From positions 1-64,000 of the forward strand of contig DASPRQ010000025.1 in the NCBI GenBank assembly GCA_035624355.1: a DNA stretch of 64,000 nucleotides, written 5' to 3'. Positions 51,705 through 60,436 of the stretch are shown here, in pieces. The number at the start of each line of letters is the position of its first letter. Positions within the stretch are counted from its first letter, which is position 1. The position numbers were made by a program, and so were the translations under genes. The notes beneath the pieces were generated by a model, which saw only the letters and a program-made list of their open reading frames with translations, was not told the DNA's origin and made no database searches. This DNA comes from Usitatibacter sp035624355. Lineage in GTDB: Bacteria; Pseudomonadota; Gammaproteobacteria; Burkholderiales; Usitatibacteraceae.

Positions 51705-52310
51705 TTATAGGTCCGCGCGCCCGGCGATCCGGCGCGTGCGCTTGCCCCGGACCCCGGCGAAATGGGCCTCGAAGCGCGCGAGGTCCGCCTGCGGATCCGA
51801 GGTCGGCTCGAAGGGCGGTCCGATGCGCACGACCCGCGTCGCGTAGTCGAGGGCGGCGGGCACGACCGGGACGCCCGCCTCCCGCGCGATGTGCAGGAAG
51901 CCGCTGCGGAAGCGCCCCTGGCCCTTGCGCGTGCCCTGGGGCGCGAGGGCGAGCACGCGCCGCTCCACGCCGCGGAAGGCGCGCGCCGATTCCGCGACCA
52001 CGCCGTGCGGGCCCGTGCGGTCCACGGGAATGCCGCCCAGCCAGCGCATGAGGGGCGCGAGCGGGCCGCGGAAGAGGGTGTGCTTGCCGAGGAACGCGAG
52101 ATCGATGTCGAGCGCGAGCATCGCCGCCGCGCCCACCACGAAGTCCCAGTTGGAGGTGTGGGGCGCCACGGCGATCACGAACTTGGGCAGGTCGGGGATG
52201 GCCCCCTCGACGCGCCACCCGAGGAGCGCGAGGGCGGCGCGTCCCAGCGCGCGGGCCACGGGGCTCGCCCGGCGCGGGACCGCGGCTCCCAGCCGCGGCA
52301 GCGCGCTCAA
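51705..52310 (-). CDS. Glycerolipid acyltransferase (PlsC-like)
   Basis: A 201-residue membrane-associated acyltransferase of the lysophospholipid type. Seen: HTSNWD (HX4D catalytic motif), FLGKHTLFRGP and GGIPVDR, then 'LALAPQGTRKGQGRFRSGFLHIAREAGVPVVPAALD', which continues as in 1-acylglycerol-3-phosphate acyltransferases. TTG 52310 overlaps the stop of the upstream dehydratase gene (TTGA). Membrane substrate is unidentified. Confidence 0.85.
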   Translation of the reverse strand: MSALPRLGAAVPRRASPVARALGRAALALLGWRVEGAIPDLPKFVIAVAPHTSNWDFVVGAAAMLALDIDLAFLGKHTLFRGPLAPLMRWLGGIPVDRTGPHGVVAESARAFRGVERRVLALAPQGTRKGQGRFRSGFLHIAREAGVPVVPAALDYATRVVRIGPPFEPTSDPQADLARFEAHFAGVRGKRTRRIAGRADL

Positions 52311-53284
52311 GCGAAGAGCGAGGCCATGGCCTTCAGATCCACGTTGCCCCCGGACAGGATGATGCCGACGCGCCGGCCGCGCACGTCGATCTTGCCCGAG
52401 AGCACGCCCGCGGTGGCGAGCGCCCCCGTGGGCTCGGCCACCAGCTTCATCCGCTCCCAGAGGAAACGCATCGCCTCGACGAGCTGCGCGTCGGTCACGG
52501 TGATGATGTCGTGCACGTGGCGCAGCACCAGCGGGAACGTGAGCGCGCCCAGCGAGGCGGTGCGCGCCCCGTCCGCGATCGTGACGGGGTTGTCCACGCG
52601 CTGCAGCGTGCGGGTGTGCAGCGACCGCGCCGCGTCGTCGCCCGCGGCCGGCTCCACGCCGATCGAGCGCGTGCCGGGCGAAAGGTGGCTCGCGGCCACC
52701 GCGCATCCCGAGAGCAGCCCCGCTCCGCCGCAGCACACGAAGAGGAAGTCGAGCGGGCCCACGTCCTCGAGGAGCTCCTTCGCCGCCGTGCCCTGGCCCG
52801 CGATCACGTCCCGGTGGTCGAAGGGCGGGACGAGCGTGGCGCCCCGGTCGTTCGCGATGCGCTCGGCGACCGCCTCGCGGCTCTCGCCGCCCGCGCGATC
52901 GTAGAGGACGACGTCGGCGCCGTAGCCGCGCGTCGCGTCCACCTTCACCTTCGGCGCGTCCACGGGCATCACGATGGTGGCGGGGATGCCGAGGAGGCGC
53001 CCCGCGAGCGCCACCGCCTGGGCGTGGTTGCCGGAGGAGAACGCCACGACGCCGCGGCCCCGCGCCCCCTCGTCGAGGCAGGCGAGCGCGTTGTAGGCGC
53101 CGCGGAACTTGAACGCGCCCATGCGCTGGAGGTTCTCGCACTTGAAGTACGCCTCGCAGCCCGCGAGCGCGTCGAACTGCCGCGAGGTGGCCACGGGAGT
53201 GCGGTGGGCCACGCCCTCGAGCCGCGCGGCCGCGGCCTCGATGTCCCCCCAAGCGACGCCGCCGGCCGGCGCCCCGGGGTTCAT
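52307..53284 (-). CDS. PLP-dependent threonine/serine dehydratase-like enzyme
   Basis: A 325-residue fold-type II PLP enzyme. Seen: the PLP lysine in GAFKFRGAYNA, 'SSGNHAQAVALAGRLLGI' and the glycine-rich phosphate loop 'CCGGAGLLSGCA'. The size, without a C-terminal regulatory domain, fits a catabolic threonine dehydratase or serine racemase group; exact substrate not determined. ATG 53284 overlaps the stop of the small DUF6494 gene (ATGA). Confidence 0.87.
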   Translation of the reverse strand: MNPGAPAGGVAWGDIEAAAARLEGVAHRTPVATSRQFDALAGCEAYFKCENLQRMGAFKFRGAYNALACLDEGARGRGVVAFSSGNHAQAVALAGRLLGIPATIVMPVDAPKVKVDATRGYGADVVLYDRAGGESREAVAERIANDRGATLVPPFDHRDVIAGQGTAAKELLEDVGPLDFLFVCCGGAGLLSGCAVAASHLSPGTRSIGVEPAAGDDAARSLHTRTLQRVDNPVTIADGARTASLGALTFPLVLRHVHDIITVTDAQLVEAMRFLWERMKLVAEPTGALATAGVLSGKIDVRGRRVGIILSGGNVDLKAMASLFA

Positions 53285-53487
53285 TCCAGCTCGATCTCGT
53301 CGTCGAAGGTGACCGAGAGGTCGGTGCCGCCGAGGGTGAGCGTCATCTTCACGGGCAGCTTCTCGGCGCCCTTGAGGCGCCCGGCGCCGATCGCCTTCTC
53401 CACCGCCGCCTCGATCTCGCGCTGGGAATGCACGCCGACCCTCTTCAGGAACTGGCGAATGCTCATGTTGAACGCGTCGGGATTCAT
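53281..53487 (-). CDS. DUF6494-like small protein
   Basis: A 68-residue protein starting 'MNPDAFNMSIRQFLKRVGVHSQREIEAAV' and ending in acidic residues (DDEIELE). From memory this resembles the DUF6494 family of short proteobacterial proteins with unknown function. It may bind a partner through its helical N-terminal half and beta C-terminal half. It sits between a small unknown gene (10-base gap) and the dehydratase (overlap), implying co-translation. Confidence 0.7.
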   Translation of the reverse strand: MNPDAFNMSIRQFLKRVGVHSQREIEAAVEKAIGAGRLKGAEKLPVKMTLTLGGTDLSVTFDDEIELE

Positions 53488-53497
53488 GGGTGCCTCC

Positions 53498-53749
53498 TCA
53501 CGGCGACGGGCCGGCGGTGGTGATGGACACGAGGGCGTCCTTCAGCGTGTCCTCGGGCAGCGCGTTCACGCTCTCGGCCAGGATCTCCGCCTCGGTGGCC
53601 ACCTTCTCGGGAAGGCTGCCGCCGTCCATCACTGCCACGAACTGGGCCGCGGCCCCCGCCACGCGCAGCAGCCGGGCGCGCTCCGCCATCAGGAGCTCGA
53701 TTTCCCGGCTCAGCATGAACGTGGTCGTGTCCTGCAGCGTGGCGGTCAT
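53498..53749 (-). CDS. Small hypothetical protein
   Basis: An 83-residue helical protein I do not recognise. The middle 'FMLSREIELLMAERARLLRVAGAAAQFVAVMD' is a long amphipathic helix. ATG 53749 is preferred over an in-frame TTG at 53773 for start-codon quality, though no strong ribosome binding site is seen. The gene lies 33 bases downstream of the DUF6352-like gene and upstream of the DUF6494-like one. Confidence 0.55.
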   Translation of the reverse strand: MTATLQDTTTFMLSREIELLMAERARLLRVAGAAAQFVAVMDGGSLPEKVATEAEILAESVNALPEDTLKDALVSITTAGPSP

Positions 53750-53782
53750 GGCGGCTTGCGGTTTCCCGGACAAGGCTCGATT

Positions 53783-54811
53783 CTACCCGCCGCCCGTGGC
53801 CGCCGGGGCCGAGAATGGCAGGTTCGCGAGCAGGTTCTGGGGCTTCACCTTCAGCGTGCGGTCGGGGCGGCAGGCGAGGCCCAGATAGACCGGGCGGTCG
53901 GCAGCCTCGGGCGCGGCCTGCCCCGGATCGCGGAAGCGCAGCCGGAAGAGAAGGGCCAGCCGCTCGAGGTCCGCGCCCGCGACCGCCTCGCCGCGGTACA
54001 AGGCGTCGAGGATCGCGCTGGAGTCCAAGTCGAGCCCGACGTGCCAGCGCCAGCGCTCGTCGTCGACCCGGGCCGCGGGCTCGATGACGACCGCGACTCC
54101 CGCCATGTGGGCCACCCAGCGCTCGAGCACGCGGCCGAGCGCGCGGGCGCCCTCGCCTTCGGCGCCGAGGTCGAGGACGAAGCCGTGCAGCTCGTCGCGC
54201 AGGAAATAGAGCGGCGCGTTTCCGGCGTCGAGCACGTCCATCTTCACGGGAGCGGTCGCGACGTTCGCCTTGCGCATGAGGCGCCCCACCTCGCCGAAGC
54301 CGCCGGTCTCGGCATAGCGCTCGACGGTTTCGGCATCGGCCGCGAGCAGGCGCCCGCCCTCTGCCGCGAGGCGCTGGCGCCGGAAGAGCATCTCGCCGGC
54401 GCGGCAGAGCCAGGCGTCCTCGGTCCCTTCGAGCATGGAGCGCACGATGGCCTGCGTCAGGGCGTCCACGAACACCGGCGCGATGTCCACATCGCCGGCC
54501 CGGAAGAGGTCGCGGTAGCACGCCTCGAGCGTCGGATGCGCGGCCACGCGGTCGCGGAAGCGAAGGAACGCGCGCCAGTTCTCGCGCGCATCTCGATCCT
54601 CCACGGCTTCGAGCTCGGCGGGCGCGGCGGGGACGCGCGGATCCGCGGCGAGGCGGGCATGCAGCGCCCGCTCGCGGGGCCCGGCCTGCGCCGGCGGCGC
54701 GAGCTCCTCGCGCGCGAGGAAGCTTGCGAGCCACGCATCGGTTGCGCGGAGCCCCTCGGTCCCTCGCTCGAGGAGCCGGTAGCCGCTGGACGCCCAGAAG
54801 TCCTGCGCCAC
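53783..54811 (-). CDS. DUF6352-like conserved hypothetical
   Basis: A 342-residue soluble protein. The start 'VAQDFWASSGYRLLERGTEGLRATDAWLASFLAREELAPP' resembles the DUF6352 family of betaproteobacterial unknowns (recalled, unverified). Central and C-terminal parts are mixed alpha/beta with no catalytic motif that I recognise. GTG 54811 gives the family start. The decarboxylase stop lies 82 bases upstream. No function is inferred. Confidence 0.65.
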   Translation of the reverse strand: MAQDFWASSGYRLLERGTEGLRATDAWLASFLAREELAPPAQAGPRERALHARLAADPRVPAAPAELEAVEDRDARENWRAFLRFRDRVAAHPTLEACYRDLFRAGDVDIAPVFVDALTQAIVRSMLEGTEDAWLCRAGEMLFRRQRLAAEGGRLLAADAETVERYAETGGFGEVGRLMRKANVATAPVKMDVLDAGNAPLYFLRDELHGFVLDLGAEGEGARALGRVLERWVAHMAGVAVVIEPAARVDDERWRWHVGLDLDSSAILDALYRGEAVAGADLERLALLFRLRFRDPGQAAPEAADRPVYLGLACRPDRTLKVKPQNLLANLPFSAPAATGGG

Positions 54812-54893
54812 TAGCCGCGCACGCCGGCGAGGTGCGCCATGGCGCCCTGGCGGTCGGAGCTCGCGCGGACGCGGCTCCCGCAATCGGGGCCGG

Positions 54894-56078
54894 CTAACTG
54901 CCCAATGTCGCCACCTCGGGCAGCGGGAAGCCGTTGAAGTTGCTCGCGTAGGCGGTGGTGTAGGCGCCGGCGTTCTTGATGAAGATCATGTCGCCTTCCT
55001 GCAGGTCGGCGGGAAAGAGCTCGTCGCGCATCACCACGTCGACCGAGTCGCAGGTCGGGCCCGCGACGTTCCAGGCCACCGGCTCGCCGTCGCGCTCGGT
55101 GTAGATGTTGTAGCGCAGGCCCTCGGTGGTCTCGATGACGCCCCCGAAGACGCCCGCGTCCCAGTACATCCAGCGCTGGTTGTTGCGCGTGGCCGTGCCG
55201 ACCACGCGGCAGATGAAGTAGCCCGCGTCGGAGACGAGGTAGCGCCCGGGCTCGGCGATCACCTGGATCTCCGGCCCGAAGTGGCGCAGCTCCTTGTTGA
55301 TCACCTCGGCGATGGTCTCGATGGAGGGGATCGGCTTCACGTGGCGCACCGGGTAGCCGCCGCCCAGGTTGAGCAGCCGGGGCTTGAGACCCACGGCGCG
55401 CATCGAGGCGAAGACCTTGCGCGCCCGCTCCATGCCCACCCGCCAGTTCTCGGGGTTGAGGCACTGGGAGCCCACGTGGAAGGTGACGCCCGCGAGGTCC
55501 GCCTTGCAGGCGACCGCCGCCTCGATCAGCTCCGGAACGTCGTTCATGTGGGCGCCGAACTTGCCCGCGAGCGGCCAGTCGCTGCCGATGTTGGGCGCGT
55601 CGATGCGCAGGTAGAGCTTCGCGTCGGCCTTCACCGACTGGACCTTGCGGATCTCTTCCACGCTGTCCACCACGAACCACTCCACCCCCTTGCCCGCCGC
55701 GTACTCGAGGTAGGCGCGCGACTTCATGGGGTTGGAGTAGAAGATCTCGGCGGGAGGCACGCCCAGGCCGATCAGCACGTCGAGCTCGGCGATGGAGGCG
55801 ATCTCGAAGCCGGCGCCCTCCTGGATCAGCACCTTGAGGACGCGGGGATCGGGGTTCGCCTTGACCGCGAAATGGGGCCGCACGCGCGCGAGCGCCGCCC
55901 GGAACCGCCGCGTCTTGGCGCGCACGATGTCCAGGTCGATGAGGAGGATCGGCTTCTTGTAGGGGTGCCTCGCGAGGTACTGCTTGAGGCGCGTGAAGTC
56001 GAGGCTGACTTCCGGATGGGAATCGAGGGGGAACTCGGGCTGCGGCCGCAGCCTCTTTATCGTGGCGGTTCGGGGCAT
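54894..56078 (-). CDS. Ornithine/lysine-type PLP decarboxylase (fold III)
   Basis: A 394-residue alanine-racemase-fold decarboxylase of the ornithine decarboxylase family, probably making putrescine (or cadaverine). Seen: PLP lysine in HFAVKANPDPRVL, FEIASIAELD, 'GVTFHVGSQCLNPENW' and the partner-chain Cys/Asp motif GPTCDSVDVV. ATG 56078 begins the family N-terminus, but it has only a weak ribosome binding site. A 40-codon frame with an ideal site overlaps this start. Exact substrate choice (Orn, Lys, Arg) is not certain. Confidence 0.9.
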   Translation of the reverse strand: MPRTATIKRLRPQPEFPLDSHPEVSLDFTRLKQYLARHPYKKPILLIDLDIVRAKTRRFRAALARVRPHFAVKANPDPRVLKVLIQEGAGFEIASIAELDVLIGLGVPPAEIFYSNPMKSRAYLEYAAGKGVEWFVVDSVEEIRKVQSVKADAKLYLRIDAPNIGSDWPLAGKFGAHMNDVPELIEAAVACKADLAGVTFHVGSQCLNPENWRVGMERARKVFASMRAVGLKPRLLNLGGGYPVRHVKPIPSIETIAEVINKELRHFGPEIQVIAEPGRYLVSDAGYFICRVVGTATRNNQRWMYWDAGVFGGVIETTEGLRYNIYTERDGEPVAWNVAGPTCDSVDVVMRDELFPADLQEGDMIFIKNAGAYTTAYASNFNGFPLPEVATLGS

Positions 56079-56179
56079 CGGCGTCTCTGGCGACGGGAGA
56101 AGGCGAAAGGACCGGGCGCGGAACGCGCGCCGGCGGGAATGCGTCCCGGCAGCCCGCCCGGGTTCCTCGCTCCTGTCAT
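56057..56179 (-). CDS. Candidate 40-residue leader peptide of the decarboxylase gene
   Basis: ATG at 56179 is preceded by AAGGAGG at ideal spacing, far better than the decarboxylase's own site. The frame begins MTGARNPGGLPGR, ends RRQRRRCPEPPR and runs through the decarboxylase ATG, stopping 22 bases inside it in another frame. Pro, Gly and Arg richness near the end could slow ribosomes. The layout recalls the ornithine-sensing speFL leader of E. coli speF, without sequence similarity that I can claim. Confidence 0.45.
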   Translation of the reverse strand: MTGARNPGGLPGRIPAGARSAPGPFAFSRRQRRRCPEPPR

Positions 56180-56267
56180 GATGACCTCCTTCACATCCCC
56201 TCCTTGGGGGGCTCGGAAAGCCCGGCGAAAGGAAGCGGCTCGCGCCATGCCGGGAAAAAACGCGCGA

Positions 56268-56273
56268 AGTATA
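56268..56273 (-). promoter_or_regulatory. Candidate -10 box of the decarboxylase operon
   Basis: Minus-strand TATACT in an AT-richer patch, with TTGCAA 19 bases upstream as a suboptimal -35. Transcription near 56261 would leave about 180 bases of leader before the decarboxylase ATG, including two GC-rich hairpins and the upstream reading frame. Confidence 0.5.
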
Positions 56274-56346
56274 GGGCAAAAGATCGCGCCCGTTGCAACT
56301 TTTTTGTCGCAATTCGTGGCGCGAGGTTCCCGGGCTGTGCGCTGCG

Positions 56347-56913
56347 TCACATTTTCGGCAGCGTGACGCCCTTCTGGCCCTGGTACTTGCCGCCCCGGTC
56401 GGCGTAGGAGGTCTCGCAGACCTCGTCGGACTCGAAGAAGATCACCTGCGCGACGCCTTCGTTGGCGTAGATCTTCGCGGGCAGCGGCGTGGTGTTCGAG
56501 AACTCGAGCGTCACGTAGCCCTCCCATTCCGGCTCGAAGGGCGTCACGTTCACGATGATGCCGCAGCGCGCGTAGGTCGATTTTCCTAAACATACTGTGA
56601 GGACGTTCCGGGGGATGCGGAAGTACTCGACCGTGCGGGCGAGCGCGAAGGAGTTGGGCGGGATGATGCACACCGGCCCCTTGAAGTCCACGAACGACTT
56701 CTCGTCGAACTCCTTCGGGTCGACGATCGTGGAGTTGATGTTGGTGAAGATCTTGAATTCGTCCGAGCAGCGGATGTCGTAGCCGTAGCTCGACGTGCCG
56801 TACGAGACGATGCGCCGGCCGTCGACGGAGCGCACCTGCCCGGCCTCGAACGGCTCGATCATGCGGTGCTCCTCCGCCATGCGGCGGATCCACTTGTCGC
56901 TCTTGATGCTCAT
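56347..56913 (-). CDS. dcd: dCTP deaminase
   Basis: A 188-residue enzyme converting dCTP to dUTP for thymidylate supply. Seen: SSYGYDIRCSDEFKIF and 'LARTVEYFRIPRNVLTVCLGKSTYARCGI', the fold and active-site signature of the Dcd/dUTPase group, and the usual 'GVAQVIFFE' and 'YQGQKGVTLP' C-terminus. ATG 56913. It lies 78 bases after apbC on the same strand, the gap containing a REP-like element. Confidence 0.97.
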   Translation of the reverse strand: MSIKSDKWIRRMAEEHRMIEPFEAGQVRSVDGRRIVSYGTSSYGYDIRCSDEFKIFTNINSTIVDPKEFDEKSFVDFKGPVCIIPPNSFALARTVEYFRIPRNVLTVCLGKSTYARCGIIVNVTPFEPEWEGYVTLEFSNTTPLPAKIYANEGVAQVIFFESDEVCETSYADRGGKYQGQKGVTLPKM

Positions 56914-56930
56914 GGTTCCCTGCTCGCGGA

Positions 56931-56960
56931 GTTGAGCGGCGACTTGTCGTCCGCTCCAAC
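56931..56960. repeat. REP-like palindrome copy B (between dcd and apbC)
   Basis: GTTGAGCGG (56931-56939), inner stem CGAC-TT-GTCG, then CCGCTCCAAC (56951-56960). Same arm sequence as the copies at 37921 and 60335/60385, with the outer GGC/GCC lost. It would form a hairpin in the 5' untranslated region of dcd or after apbC. Confidence 0.75.
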
Positions 56961-56991
56961 GATCGCCCCGATCGCTTTCAATGTTGGGCGT

Positions 56992-58080
56992 TTAAGTGTT
57001 CTGGATGACGATCTTCGGGAAGACGGCGGAGCGGTCCTCGGACTGGCGGGCAATGCGCGCGGCGACCTTGCGGGCGATGTCGCGATAGATGGCCGCGATC
57101 GGCCCCTCGGGGTCGGCGACGACGGTGGGCTTGCCGGAATCGGCCTGTTCGCGGATGCGGATGTCGAGCGGGAGGCTCCCCAGGAACTCGACGTCGTAGT
57201 CGTGGCACATCCTCTCGCCGCCGCCCGAGCCGAAGATGTGCTCGGCGTGGCCGCACTTGGAGCAGATGTGGATCGCCATGTTCTCCACGATCCCGATGAT
57301 CGGGATGCCCACCTTCTCGAACATCTTGAGGCCCTTGCGCGCGTCGATGAGGGCGATGTCCTGGGGGGTGGTGACGATGACCGCGCCGGTGACGGGCACC
57401 TTCTGCGCCAGGGTGAGCTGGATGTCGCCCGTGCCCGGGGGCAGGTCCACCACGAGGTAGTCGAGGTCGCGCCACCGGGTCTCGGTGAGCAGCTGCTCGA
57501 GGGCCTGGGTGACCATGGGGCCGCGCCAGACCATGGGCGTGTCCTGCTCGATGAGGAAGCCCACGCTCATCGCCTGGATGCCGTGGCCCTCGAGGGGCTC
57601 CATCGTCTTGCCGTCCTTCGACGAGGGGCGCCCCGTGATGCCGAGCATGATGGGCTGCGAGGGTCCGTAGATGTCGGCGTCGAGCATGCCGACCGTCGCG
57701 CCCTCGGCGGCGAGCGCCAGGGCGAGGTTCACGGCGGTCGTGCTCTTGCCCACGCCGCCCTTGCCGGAGGCCACCGCGACGATGTTCTTGATGCCCGGGA
57801 CGAGCTTCACGCCGCGCTGCACGGCGTGCGAGACGATCTTCGAGGAGACGTTCACGGCCGCGTGGGCGACGCCGGGGAGCTTGCCCAGGCGCTCGGCGAC
57901 CTGGCGGCGCACGGCCTCGAGCACGCCGCGGGCCGGGTAGCCGAGGAGCACGTCGAGGCTCACGCGGTCGCCGTCGATCTTCACGTTCTTCACGCTCTTC
58001 GACTCGACGTAGTTGCGGCCCGTGACGGGGTCGATCAGCTCGGAGAGCGCCGCGAGGACGTCCTTCTCGGTGGTGGCCAT
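56992..58080 (-). CDS. apbC: Iron-sulfur carrier P-loop ATPase ApbC/Mrp
   Basis: A 362-residue Mrp/Nbp35 protein carrying iron-sulfur clusters. N-terminal MIP18-like domain (about 1-80), then a deviant Walker A GKGGVGKST, 'MLDADIYGPSQP' and the cluster-binding CSKCG motif. ATG 58080 was chosen for the family start (MATTEKDVLAAL). Divergent from metG across 86 bases, a classical apbC-metG pairing. Confidence 0.95.
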   Translation of the reverse strand: MATTEKDVLAALSELIDPVTGRNYVESKSVKNVKIDGDRVSLDVLLGYPARGVLEAVRRQVAERLGKLPGVAHAAVNVSSKIVSHAVQRGVKLVPGIKNIVAVASGKGGVGKSTTAVNLALALAAEGATVGMLDADIYGPSQPIMLGITGRPSSKDGKTMEPLEGHGIQAMSVGFLIEQDTPMVWRGPMVTQALEQLLTETRWRDLDYLVVDLPPGTGDIQLTLAQKVPVTGAVIVTTPQDIALIDARKGLKMFEKVGIPIIGIVENMAIHICSKCGHAEHIFGSGGGERMCHDYDVEFLGSLPLDIRIREQADSGKPTVVADPEGPIAAIYRDIARKVAARIARQSEDRSAVFPKIVIQNT

Positions 58081-58166
58081 GCGCGCGAGGGGGGAATAGG
58101 GTGGAGGTGAACCGGTAATCTTAATGCAATTTGCTATCATCGCGGAGCCCCGACTCGTCCTCCTCA

Positions 58167-60302
58167 ATGCCTCGCAAGCTATTCGTCACCACCGCGCTTC
58201 CGTACGCCAACGGGCCGTTCCACATCGGCCACATCATGGAGTACGTCCAGGCGGACATCTGGGTGCGCTTCCAGCGGCTCCAGGGACACCGGGTGACCTT
58301 CGTGTGCGCCGACGACGCCCACGGCGCGCCGATCATGCTCAAGGCCGAAGCCGAGGGCACCACCCCCGAGGAGCTCATCGCCAAGGTCGCCGAGTCGCAC
58401 CGGCGCGACTACCAGCGCTTCGGCATCAGCTGGGACAACTTCCACAGCACCCATTCGCCCGAGGACCGGGAGCTCTCCGGGGAGATCTTCCTCGCGCTCC
58501 AGGCGAACGGCTTCATCGAGACGAAGACGATCGAGCAGTTCTTCGACCCGGTGAAGGGCATGTTCCTCCCGGACCGCTACATCAAGGGCGAATGCCCCAA
58601 GTGCGGGACGAAGGACCAGTACGGGGACTCCTGCGAGAACTGCGGCGCCGTCTACGCGCCCACGGACCTCGGGAATCCCTACTCCGCGCTCACGGGGGCG
58701 AAGCCGGTGCTGAAGAAGTCCGAGCACTTCTTCTTCAGGCTCTCCGACCCGCGCTGCGTGGAGTTCCTGCGCGGCTGGACCCAGGACGGGCGGCTCCAGC
58801 CCGAGGTCGCCAACAAGGTGCGCGAGTGGCTCGACGGGGGGCTCAACGACTGGGACATCACGCGCGACGCGCCCTACTTCGGCATCGAGATCCCCGGCGC
58901 CCCGGGGAAGTACTTCTATGTCTGGCTCGACGCCCCCATCGGCTACCTCGCCTCGCTCAAGAACCTCCTCGACCGCAAGGGCCAGGACTTCGCGAAGTTC
59001 CTCGCCGACCCCAAGCTCGAGCAGATCCACTTCATCGGCAAGGACATCATCTACTTCCACACCCTCTTCTGGCCCGCGATGCTCAAGTTCGCCGGCCGCA
59101 AGGTGCCGGAGTACGTGTACGTGCACGGCTTCCTGCAGCTGTCGGGCGAGAAGATGTCGAAGTCGCGCGGCGTCTCGGTGAGCCCGCAGCGCTACATCGA
59201 CCTGGGCCTGAACCCCGAGTGGGTGCGCTACTACCTCGCCGCGAAGCTCAACGCCCGGGTGGAGGACCTCGACTTCAATCCCGACGACTTCCTCGCGCGG
59301 GTGAACTCGGACCTGGTCGGCAAGTACGTGAACATCGCGAGCCGCGCCGCGGGCTTCATCGCGAAGCGCTTCGGGGGGGCGCTCACCGACGAGCCCCTCT
59401 CGGCGGGGCGCGAGCTCAAGCACAAGATGCGGGGCAGCCTCGCCGCGCCCGAGCCGGACGACGAGCATCCGCCCGCGATCCTCTTCGAGGTGCGCAGCTT
59501 CGCCGACGCCATCGCCGCGGACTACGAGGCGCGCGAGTTCGGCAAGGCGATCCGCCAGGTGATGTTCCTCGCCGACCGCGTGAACCAGTACGTCGACGAG
59601 CAGAAGCCCTGGGAGATCGCCAAGGAAAGCGGCCAGGACGCGGCGCTCCAGTGGTTCTGCACGCTCTACCTGGAGCTGTTCCGCATCCTCACGATCTACC
59701 TGAAGCCCGTGCTGCCGAAGATGGCCGAGGACGTCGAGGCCTTCCTCGCGCTCGCGAGGCCCCTCATCTGGGAGGACGTGGGATCGCCCCTCAAGCCCGG
59801 CCACAAGGTGCAGCCGTATCGCCATCTGATCTCGCGCATCGAGCCGAAGCAGATCGACCAGCTCCTCGAGCCCGAGGCGAAGCCCGAGGCGCCGAAGGCC
59901 GCGGGCGGGACCGAGGCCCCGGAATTCAAGCTCGAGCCCGTCGAGCCGCCCAAGCCGCCCGTGCTGCTGCCCGTCGGAGAGACCATCTCCATCGATGACT
60001 TCGGGCGCGTCGACCTGCGGGTCGCCCGCATCGTCGAGGCGGAGCTGGTGGCCGACGCGGACAAGCTCCTCAAGCTCACGCTCGACATCGGCGTGGGCCA
60101 GCGCACCGTCTTCGCGGGCATCCGCTCGGTCTACACGCCCAAGGAGCTGGTGGGGCGCCTCACGGTGATGGTCGCCAACCTCGCGCCGCGCAAGATGCGC
60201 TTCGGGGAATCCCAGGGCATGGTGCTCGCGGCGGGAGACGGCAACGCCATCTACCTGCTCGCGCCGGATTCCGGGGCGATGCCGGGGATGCGCATCAAGT
60301 AG
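58167..60302 (+). CDS. metG: Methionyl-tRNA synthetase
   Basis: Class I synthetase, 711 residues, charging initiator and elongator tRNA-Met. Seen: FHIGH near the N-terminus, the zinc knuckle CPKCGTKDQYGDSCENCG, KMSKSRG, and a C-terminal EMAP/Trbp111 tRNA-binding domain from about residue 600 ('IDDFGRVDLRVARIVEAE'). ATG 58167 matches the family start MPRKLFVTTALPYANG. TATCAT at 58135-58140 may be its -10 box, without a clear -35. Confidence 0.97.
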   Translation: MPRKLFVTTALPYANGPFHIGHIMEYVQADIWVRFQRLQGHRVTFVCADDAHGAPIMLKAEAEGTTPEELIAKVAESHRRDYQRFGISWDNFHSTHSPEDRELSGEIFLALQANGFIETKTIEQFFDPVKGMFLPDRYIKGECPKCGTKDQYGDSCENCGAVYAPTDLGNPYSALTGAKPVLKKSEHFFFRLSDPRCVEFLRGWTQDGRLQPEVANKVREWLDGGLNDWDITRDAPYFGIEIPGAPGKYFYVWLDAPIGYLASLKNLLDRKGQDFAKFLADPKLEQIHFIGKDIIYFHTLFWPAMLKFAGRKVPEYVYVHGFLQLSGEKMSKSRGVSVSPQRYIDLGLNPEWVRYYLAAKLNARVEDLDFNPDDFLARVNSDLVGKYVNIASRAAGFIAKRFGGALTDEPLSAGRELKHKMRGSLAAPEPDDEHPPAILFEVRSFADAIAADYEAREFGKAIRQVMFLADRVNQYVDEQKPWEIAKESGQDAALQWFCTLYLELFRILTIYLKPVLPKMAEDVEAFLALARPLIWEDVGSPLKPGHKVQPYRHLISRIEPKQIDQLLEPEAKPEAPKAAGGTEAPEFKLEPVEPPKPPVLLPVGETISIDDFGRVDLRVARIVEAELVADADKLLKLTLDIGVGQRTVFAGIRSVYTPKELVGRLTVMVANLAPRKMRFGESQGMVLAAGDGNAIYLLAPDSGAMPGMRIK

Positions 60303-60334
60303 AGGTATATCGGGGATTTTCGAGCAGCGGGAAC

Positions 60335-60370
60335 GGCGTTGGAGCGGACCGCCAGCGGCCGCTCAACGCC
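60335..60370. repeat. REP-like palindrome copy C1
   Basis: Left arm GGCGTTGGAGCGG, right arm CCGCTCAACGCC, one G bulge, short inner loop. Together with its flank (gagcag...gggaac) it forms the first unit of a tandem pair with a period of about 50 bases. Confidence 0.85.
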
Positions 60371-60384
60371 AGCGAGCAGGGAAC

Positions 60385-60419
60385 GGCGTTGGAGCGGACC
60401 GCAGCGGCCGCTCAACGCC
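60385..60419. repeat. REP-like palindrome copy C2 (tandem)
   Basis: Same arms as C1; one base shorter in the loop. Both lie just after metG. The near-identity of the two units indicates recent duplication. Confidence 0.85.
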
Positions 60420-60436
60420 ACGAGGCGGCGTGCCAT

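Noticed and set aside
60335..60419. Tandem palindromes resembling integron attC sites
   Set aside because: The arms are ordered GTT...AAC, opposite to attC (RYYYAAC...GTTRRRY), and there is no integrase or cassette nearby.
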